A DNA stretch of 11,902 bases from Acidobacteriota bacterium (GTDB taxonomy: Bacteria; Acidobacteriota; Terriglobia; UBA7540). The translations under genes were made by a program, and so were the position numbers. Numbering within the stretch: the first letter of the stretch is position 1; the number at the start of each line of letters is the position of its first letter. Shown here in pieces: positions 7,934 through 11,902 of this stretch. The DNA lies in assembly GCA_021827245.1 (NCBI GenBank), contig JAKAWN010000197.1:1-11902 (forward strand), read 5' to 3'. The notes beneath the pieces are model-generated. The model worked only from the letters and a program-made list of their open reading frames with translations. It ran no database searches and had not been told where the DNA came from.

Positions 7934-9388
7934 CTACATCCCACTACGGCCGGAGGCCTGCCCACGCGGACCGGTAGCCGGCGGCAAGAATCTCATCGGG
8001 AACTGCGGCCCATAAGGAACCTGGCCCGGCGGAAGAGGGTGGACGATTTGTGGCGTCACGAGGACCAGAAGTTCGGTTTTGCTCTTCTGCAGGCTCTCGC
8101 TTTGAAATATCTTCCCCAAAAGTGGAATATCCCCCAAACCAGGGATCTTCTCAAGTTGTTTCGTAACGCGATTGTCCATCAGTCCGGCAATAACAAAGCT
8201 CTGCCCATCTCGCAAGTCCATCTCCGATTCTACCCTACGAGTCGAAATAGCTGGAATTGTAAAACCCGAAAGTGTGAGGGAATTTGAATAATCGAGAGAG
8301 CTTACTTCGGGCCTTACTTTCAGATGGATTTCGTCACCCGGCAGTATCGTTGGAGTGAAGTCAAGTCTCACTCCGAATTGATGGAACTGAATCGTGATAG
8401 CAGGAACGCCTCCGGCCGTACCGGTTGATTGGATTATCGGGAATGGAAATTCTCCTCCCGAAAGGAAACTGGCCTCCTTGCCGGATTGCGTCAGAACATT
8501 AGGTTCGGCCAAGATTTGCAGAAGGTTCCTAGTCTGAAGCGCCTGGATGGTGGCCGCCAGGTTGATATCGGGACGGAAGATAAACACGTTCAGCAAGTTA
8601 CTTAGTTGGAATCCTCCAGAACTACCAGTTAATTGCCCACCAGTTATGGTGGGAGGTGAATACTGTCCCGTGGATATTGCCCCTATGTTCTTGGCTGGCG
8701 GGAGGCTCATGATATTCACGCCGAGCTGTTGAAGCGCTGTCCGATCCACCTCGGCAAAGCGAACTTTCAGCAGGACCTCGCCAGTCGGAGGAGCTGGAAC
8801 TTCCAGCAAGCTGACAACGTCCTTCTTTTCCGGCACCATTGACTGAGCCAGTTCGAGGATCTTGTCGGCCACCGCAACAGAAGAGACATGGCCGGAAAGC
8901 GTGACGATGTTCTGGCTGACAGACACTTTGACCACATCGTTTGGAAAGGTGTTTCGGATGTCGGTCGTAAGATCCAGAACGTCCAGGTCCACGTAAACAT
9001 CGAAAGATTGCATCTGCCCGGATTGGCCCCATATTACCAGGGAAGTCGCGCCCGGGGTTTTGCCGTTCAGCAAGATCTCCGTAGGGCTTACCACGACGGC
9101 GTCGCAGATATTCGGATCGGCAATTGAGACACGGGTGATCTGGACGGGCGAGGTAACCACTAGGGAACGGTGCACAAGCAAGTGCAATGCTTCCGGGCCG
9201 CCGGCCTGTTGCGCGGGTGCGCTTTCGCTTTGCGCCTGCTGTGCGGCCATGTGCGTATCGATCTGGAAGGTCGCTTTCGCCGCAAGGGGGGATCCATAAT
9301 TAGCAACGACGAAAAACGACAATGTGAAGGCTAAGCCTGCAACTGCGGAAAGTGTCCATCTTTCGCTTCTACTGTTTTTTCTTGTCAT
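7934..9388 (-). CDS. rcpA: Tad outer-membrane secretin RcpA/CpaC
   Basis: RcpA/CpaC forms the outer-membrane channel through which the Flp pilus leaves the cell. The 484-residue protein begins with a basic N-terminus and a hydrophobic signal segment (~12-38). A pilus-secretin N-terminal domain lies at ~66-135 (SLVVTSPVQITRVSIADP, then a conserved KTPGATSLVIWG-type turn at ~110-121). A BON-like module at ~136-196 includes IVTLSGHV. The bacterial secretin domain is at ~280-452, with LLQILAEPNVLTQSGKEASF, then the late motifs SFVIAGLM and IPGLGDIPLLGKIF and the terminal ELLVLVTPQIV. The ATG at 9388 has GGAG close upstream. A Pro/Gly-rich tail follows the secretin domain. No lipoprotein signal is visible, and no separate pilotin gene is seen. 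The gene lies 33 bases after cpaB and 36 before cpaE. Confidence 0.95.
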   Translation of the reverse strand: MTRKNSRSERWTLSAVAGLAFTLSFFVVANYGSPLAAKATFQIDTHMAAQQAQSESAPAQQAGGPEALHLLVHRSLVVTSPVQITRVSIADPNICDAVVVSPTEILLNGKTPGATSLVIWGQSGQMQSFDVYVDLDVLDLTTDIRNTFPNDVVKVSVSQNIVTLSGHVSSVAVADKILELAQSMVPEKKDVVSLLEVPAPPTGEVLLKVRFAEVDRTALQQLGVNIMSLPPAKNIGAISTGQYSPPTITGGQLTGSSGGFQLSNLLNVFIFRPDINLAATIQALQTRNLLQILAEPNVLTQSGKEASFLSGGEFPFPIIQSTGTAGGVPAITIQFHQFGVRLDFTPTILPGDEIHLKVRPEVSSLDYSNSLTLSGFTIPAISTRRVESEMDLRDGQSFVIAGLMDNRVTKQLEKIPGLGDIPLLGKIFQSESLQKSKTELLVLVTPQIVHPLPPGQVPYGPQFPMRFLPPATGPRGQASGRSGM

Positions 9389-9421
9389 CGACTCCGCCTG
9401 AAAGGTAGCTTAAAAGTTAGT

Positions 9422-10273
9422 TCATTGAGCAGAAAAGGACTGGTCTGACTTCTTGTCGCCACGAATGACTTCAACCACATAGGGAGCAGGCCCAGCTGGC
9501 TTGTCAGGACGCACTCTGCGCCGTGGACGAGGCTTGCCTCCTCCTCCGCCAAAGTGCATGGGCTCCGCTCCGCCGAGAAGGAGCGCGGTCTTGAAGACGG
9601 GAGGCTCCTTGGTGATTGTGGTATCGATTGTGTTGCGCAGCGCCAGATGGATTCTGTTGTCGGTGCTTGCCATCGTGAGTTGATCTGCCTGTTTCGGAGT
9701 AAGCAGCAATGTAACCACATTTACCGTCTTTGGCTTCCCTGAAGTGTCTTGTTCCACCGTTTGACCGGCGGCCAGCACCCGAACGTCCTGAATAATGGTA
9801 CGCGTGACACTGTCGCTTCCGCCGCTGGGCTGGCCCGTAGCCATCACGTCGACCATTGTCCCGGGCATGGCAAAGCCGGAAACACCCACGACATCGTCAA
9901 CCCTTACGGAAACAGCCCTCATTCCGACAGGGATGGCAGCGGGCAACCCGATGCCGGCCTCTTTCGGGGCAAGGATCCCTTCCAAAATAGGCTGGTTTTT
10001 TGTTACGGGGTTGATGAGAGATCGGCCTATGCAGTCCTGGATGCGGGAGAAAGACCCATTGAGAACCGTGCCCTTCGGCCAGGTTATCAGGCTCAGATCC
10101 TGGGCGGTGAGGGGTGTGCCCAGGGCGAGCGGACGGGACGCAACAACGATATGCCCCATAGGAATTGGCTTAACAGCAGAGGCGCGCTGGATTTCCCGGT
10201 AGACGTATCGGCTTGCTATGATGGCAACCACGATGGCTACTACCAGAGCGATCAAAGCTTTGTTCCTGTTCAT
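9422..10273 (-). CDS. cpaB: Flp pilus assembly protein RcpC/CpaB
   Basis: CpaB/RcpC is a periplasmic, inner-membrane-anchored partner of the secretin in Tad systems. This 283-residue protein has one N-terminal membrane span (~5-24), then a SAF-type domain at ~38-105 (HIVVASRPLALGTPLTAQDL, then WPKGTV). The RcpC/CpaB domain follows, with PVGMRAVSVRVDDVVGVSGF and the typical PGTMVDVMAT at ~115-146, then VTLLLTPKQADQLTMAS at ~187-203. The C-terminus is unusual-looking: a glycine run (242-246) leads into a Lys/Arg/Pro-rich stretch (KPRPRRRVRPDKP) before a final VVEVIRGDK segment. The ATG at 10273 has GGAAGG upstream. The gaps are 30 bases to tadV and 33 to the secretin gene. Family assignment is firm. 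Confidence 0.94.
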   Translation of the reverse strand: MNRNKALIALVVAIVVAIIASRYVYREIQRASAVKPIPMGHIVVASRPLALGTPLTAQDLSLITWPKGTVLNGSFSRIQDCIGRSLINPVTKNQPILEGILAPKEAGIGLPAAIPVGMRAVSVRVDDVVGVSGFAMPGTMVDVMATGQPSGGSDSVTRTIIQDVRVLAAGQTVEQDTSGKPKTVNVVTLLLTPKQADQLTMASTDNRIHLALRNTIDTTITKEPPVFKTALLLGGAEPMHFGGGGGKPRPRRRVRPDKPAGPAPYVVEVIRGDKKSDQSFSAQ

Positions 10274-10303
10274 TTTACCTTCCTCGTCATTTTCCTTGGC
10301 ACA

Positions 10304-10846
10304 TCAAAAGGTCAGCAACCTCGATTTCGCAAACACCACAATAACCATGGCCAATGCTGTTGCAACGCCAAAAGGCAAGCGCAGTGTCGTAGGATTGTCC
10401 AATGTGACCAAGCCCTCACGGGCGCCCAACCCGAACGTGGCAAACACTCGTACCAGCACTCCCAGGTTGCTTAAAGTCTCCCTGATCTGCCGCTTTCGTA
10501 ATATCTCAACTATCGCCATAATTCCCGCAACAACAATGCTCACAAACAGAACACTCACAAGCTTCCCCGGGCCCAGACACGCTCCTAGAGCTCCCATCAG
10601 CTTCATGTCGCCCGCTCCGATTCCTCGCAGCAGCACCGGAATGAAGAGGATTCCTATGCCGACACCAGCGCCTTCCAGCCCACCCTTGATTCCGTTCCAT
10701 CGCGACAGCACTCCGTTCACCCCTAGCCCCAAAAAAAATCCTGAGACCGTCAGCCAGTTCGGAATGCGCCTGGAACGCCAATCCAGCCACCCAGCCAAAA
10801 GTGCAACACACAGCGCCAGTATCCAAATTGTAATCTGGTTCCACAT
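10304..10846 (-). CDS. tadV: Prepilin peptidase TadV/CpaA (A24 family)
   Basis: This polytopic inner-membrane aspartyl protease cleaves the Flp prepilin (and pseudopilins) after the conserved glycine. The 180-residue length fits the short TadV/CpaA branch, which lacks the methyltransferase-type N-terminal domain of PilD. The two catalytic aspartates are visible: D22 in LDWRSRRIPNWLT and D80 in GAGDMKLMGALGA, matching the GxGD signature. Several hydrophobic spans cover ~4-20, ~31-47, ~60-75, ~95-113, ~133-150 and ~157-178. The ATG (complement of 10844-10846) is preceded by only a weak GAG-type Shine-Dalgarno, in contrast to its neighbours. A stem-loop lies 20 bases upstream. It is the first of the closely spaced core genes, so its leader may control the whole operon. 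Confidence 0.94.
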   Translation of the reverse strand: MWNQITIWILALCVALLAGWLDWRSRRIPNWLTVSGFFLGLGVNGVLSRWNGIKGGLEGAGVGIGILFIPVLLRGIGAGDMKLMGALGACLGPGKLVSVLFVSIVVAGIMAIVEILRKRQIRETLSNLGVLVRVFATFGLGAREGLVTLDNPTTLRLPFGVATALAMVIVVFAKSRLLTF

Positions 10847-10866
10847 TAGCTCAAGTATTAGGGCAA

Positions 10867-10890
10867 GACCTCGTTTCTCTTGGCGAGGTC
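10867..10890 (-). promoter_or_regulatory. Stem-loop in the tadV leader
   Basis: Perfect 7-base arms GACCTCG (10867-10873) and CGAGGTC (10884-10890) flank a 10-base loop. The hairpin is 20 bases upstream of the tadV start. No run of T follows it on the minus strand, so it does not look like an intrinsic terminator. It could affect translation initiation or mRNA stability. Confidence 0.4.
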
Positions 10891-11098
10891 GTGAAAGGGA
10901 ATACTTTACCGGCTATTGAAAAGTTAGTGAACAATCCAGACACACAAACACCCTCAGCGGCCTAGGCGCTTCAACAAATCCACTCCACCCTCTTCAGCCG
11001 TTTCCCTCGAACACCACTCGCGGCAAGCAACATTCCCGGTACGCCCAGAAGCAGCCTTGCCGCAAACCGTCACTTTCCCTCTGGTTCGGTCGGACTTC

Positions 11099-11139
11099 TC
11101 ACCAGCCGAGGATGTGTTCCTGTTCTCCTCAGCTGGTGA
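11099..11139 (-). promoter_or_regulatory. Long stem-loop downstream of flp (possible processing, stabilising or attenuation element)
   Basis: Arms TCACCAGC (11099-11106) and GCTGGTGA (11132-11139) pair perfectly, and the inner GAGG/CCTC adds four pairs. The base between these blocks is a U-G wobble in minus-strand RNA but a C-A mismatch in plus-strand RNA, so the continuous 13-pair stem forms only in the direction in which flp is transcribed. The loop is 15 bases. It lies 33 bases after the flp stop codon. No U-tract follows, so it is not a classical terminator. Confidence 0.55.
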
Positions 11140-11172
11140 TTTAAAGACCTCGCCGCTGACTTACAGCCATCC

Positions 11173-11343
11173 CTAGGATGTTGTTAATCCGCTGCTGGCG
11201 TTGTTAAACACGCTGCTGATCGCAGTGCCCAACAACTTCATTGAGGCAATAGCCACCAGGGAAATCAGCACTAGCAGCAAAGCATATTCAGTGAGGTCCT
11301 GGCCTTCTTCTTCCTGCCAAAGCCTCTTCAGAAGCTCCGTCAT
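11173..11343 (-). CDS. flp: Flp family type IVb pilin
   Basis: This 56-residue protein is the major subunit of the Tad pilus. The N-terminal leader (MTELLKRLWQEEEG) ends in glycine 14, the expected prepilin peptidase cleavage site. The mature protein begins QDLTEYALLLVLISLV, with the class-defining glutamate at +5 (E19) followed by tyrosine (Y20). The hydrophobic helix covers ~20-36 and a short polar C-terminus (SSVFNNASSGLTTS) follows. The ATG (complement of 11341-11343) has GGGAGG at 11353-11358, nine bases upstream, and the gene ends at TAG (11173-11175). It is short and easily missed by gene callers. It stands 326 bases upstream of tadV and behind its own promoter-like region, as expected for a pilin needed in large excess over the machinery. 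TadV in the same cluster is the presumed processing enzyme. Confidence 0.95.
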   Translation of the reverse strand: MTELLKRLWQEEEGQDLTEYALLLVLISLVAIASMKLLGTAISSVFNNASSGLTTS

Positions 11344-11407
11344 CGGTTTGTTCCTCCCGTGAGTGAAGTTTAGGTGGACGTTGCTTTCATCACACCCGCC
11401 TGTCCTA

Positions 11408-11425
11408 GAGCATTTGGTGTTCCAA
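11408..11425 (-). promoter_or_regulatory. Candidate sigma-54 (-24/-12) promoter of flp
   Basis: On the minus strand the element reads TTGGAACACCAAATGCTC. The invariant GG (complement of 11422-11423) and GC (11410-11411) are separated by exactly 10 bases, as sigma-54 requires. The -24 block TGGAAC matches TGGCAC at five of six positions and the -12 block ATGCT matches TTGCW at four of five. It would start transcription near 11398, leaving a leader of about 55 bases before the flp ATG. The match was made by eye, and the element overlaps a palindrome that could instead be an operator. Confidence 0.45.
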
Positions 11426-11427
11426 AT
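11412..11427. repeat. Palindrome overlapping the candidate flp promoter
   Basis: Perfect 6-base inverted arms ATTTGG and CCAAAT are separated by TGTT. The dyad lies between the putative -24 and -12 elements and includes the -24 GG. It may be a regulator-binding site or a coincidence of the promoter sequence. Confidence 0.4.
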
Positions 11428-11428
11428 T

Positions 11429-11449
11429 ACTGTAGCCCCTTAATACAGT
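11429..11449. repeat. Inverted repeat immediately upstream of the candidate flp promoter
   Basis: Perfect 6-base arms ACTGTA and TACAGT are separated by nine bases, a 15-base centre-to-centre spacing compatible with a dimeric regulator. It begins two bases from the first palindrome. It could also form a weak hairpin in the transcript of the upstream gene, but no T-run follows, so a terminator role is doubtful. Confidence 0.4.
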
Positions 11450-11481
11450 GAAATAAATATACTTCCATTAGAATCAGTGTG

Positions 11482-11902
11482 TTAACTCCTTATTCGCATC
11501 GACTTGCTCGAACCTTGGCGTTGCTTCGATTTGGGAGTTACCTTTTGTTGACTGAGGGGCATGCGGGACCTTGCTTTCTGGTGACGTTTCGTTGCCGGAT
11601 CCACACCTCTCGGTTTGGATTTCTGCACGAAGATAACGCTTTCACGGTCTTCGTATACCCTTTTCCACTCAGGCGATGTTGCCAAGAGCGTTGCCAGCGG
11701 GCTCCCGCGATAAATCAGGCAGGAATCGACCCGATACTTTTTCAGCAGAAAAAGCGCGTCTGGCGCGACATGTGTTATTGAAAGATAATCTGAAAGAACG
11801 CCGTTATATTCGTAAATGTCGTAACGCCCATCTATGAAGACCTTGCGAGAGGGGCCCAGGGTAAAGTCCAGGTACGAACCCCAGTTCGCTTCATTAAACA
11901 TT
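11482..11902 (-). CDS. C-terminal fragment of a probable multi-pass membrane protein (start outside the window)
   Basis: The frame is open to the right edge, so about 140 C-terminal residues are seen and the gene starts beyond the window. The visible part contains MFNEANWGSYLDF, then KVFIDGRYDIYE, LLKKYRVDSCLIYRG and SPEWKRVYEDRESVIFVQ. It ends in a basic, Lys/Arg/Ser/Gln-rich, probably disordered tail of ~45 residues. From memory, the FN..WG.YL and FIDGR.D pattern occurs in the soluble C-terminal domain of large polytopic proteins resembling PMT/ArnT-type glycosyltransferases in Acidobacteriota and related phyla. No membrane span is in the visible part, so that reading is inference. An ATG codon occurs at 11899-11901, but the motif context suggests it is internal. 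Its TAA stop is at 11482-11484, 138 bases upstream of the flp start. A link to the pilus is not shown. Confidence 0.6.
   Translation of the reverse strand, partial: MFNEANWGSYLDFTLGPSRKVFIDGRYDIYEYNGVLSDYLSITHVAPDALFLLKKYRVDSCLIYRGSPLATLLATSPEWKRVYEDRESVIFVQKSKPRGVDPATKRHQKARSRMPLSQQKVTPKSKQRQGSSKSMRIRS

Larger units (their letters stand above)
10847..11172. other. 326-base intergenic leader between flp and tadV
   Basis: No convincing protein-coding frame is visible on either strand. A plus-strand frame runs in from tadV but is only a shadow of that gene. The stretch contains two stem-loops (11099-11139 and 10867-10890) and an exact 9-base segment (11146-11154) complementary to one hairpin arm. 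The minus strand of the middle part (about 10900-11090) is purine-rich. It probably serves as the 3' untranslated region of flp and the 5' leader of the tadV-tadC operon. No clear sigma-70 promoter is evident to me. Confidence 0.6.

Noticed and set aside
9749..10474. Long plus-strand open frame (241 codons) across cpaB and the end of tadV
   Set aside because: It lies antisense to two well-recognised genes. Its translation is rich in His, Gln, Asn and Gly with no family motif, so it is a shadow frame.
10218..10919. Plus-strand open frame of 233 codons antisense to tadV
   Set aside because: The opposite strand encodes a complete A24 peptidase with both catalytic aspartates. This frame is Pro/Ser/Thr-rich and has no domain pattern.
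11021..11040. Second GG-N10-GC match on the minus strand inside the flp-tadV gap
   Set aside because: The -12 side (TTGCC) is acceptable, but the -24 side (GGGAAT) is poor. GG-N10-GC alone is expected by chance in sequence of this composition.
1..11902. CRISPR array, tRNA or rRNA gene, insertion sequence or attachment site
   Set aside because: No spaced direct repeats, no cloverleaf or rRNA-like sequence, no transposase or integrase frame and no terminal inverted repeats were seen.

Overview
The window carries a nearly complete Tad (tight adherence) / Flp type IVb pilus cluster, read entirely on the minus strand. At the left edge it meets the 3' end of a plus-strand hemL gene. Base composition is moderately GC-rich by eye. 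The cluster order and the mix of accessory genes look like a soil-type Gram-negative bacterium, and an outer-membrane secretin is present. The tail of the right-edge membrane protein and the small secreted protein remind me of Acidobacteriota proteins. That placement is inference from recalled similarity, not something the sequence proves.

Layout from left to right. Bases 1-924 (+) are the C-terminal ~307 residues of glutamate-1-semialdehyde aminotransferase (HemL). It converges, with a 10-base gap, on a minus-strand AAA+ ATPase with an N-terminal winged-helix-like region (935-2179). Next come a small membrane-anchored or secreted protein (2301-2618), a DUF192 protein (2814-3272, GTG start) and a 32-residue single-span membrane microprotein (3308-3406). 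The Tad core follows: tadC (3487-4401), tadB (4421-5392), tadA/cpaF (5404-6702), tadZ/cpaE (6710-7897), the secretin rcpA/cpaC (7934-9388), rcpC/cpaB (9422-10273) and the prepilin peptidase tadV/cpaA (10304-10846). A 326-base gap with two stem-loops separates tadV from the 56-residue Flp pilin gene (11173-11343). Upstream of flp is a candidate sigma-54 promoter with two adjacent dyads. The right edge (11482-11902) is the C-terminal part of a probable multi-pass membrane protein.

In transcription order (right to left) the genes run pilin, pilin-processing peptidase, periplasmic/outer-membrane channel, localisation ATPase, motor ATPase, two inner-membrane platform proteins, then accessory genes. 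The seven core genes from tadV to tadC have gaps of only 7-36 bases and good Shine-Dalgarno sequences, so they are very probably one operon. Flp would be processed by TadV, assembled by TadA on the TadB/TadC platform, and leave through RcpA with RcpC. TadD, TadE, TadF, TadG and RcpB are not in the window.

The machinery is a known system. The less described parts are the microprotein, the DUF192, secreted and AAA+ add-ons, and the regulatory architecture around flp.
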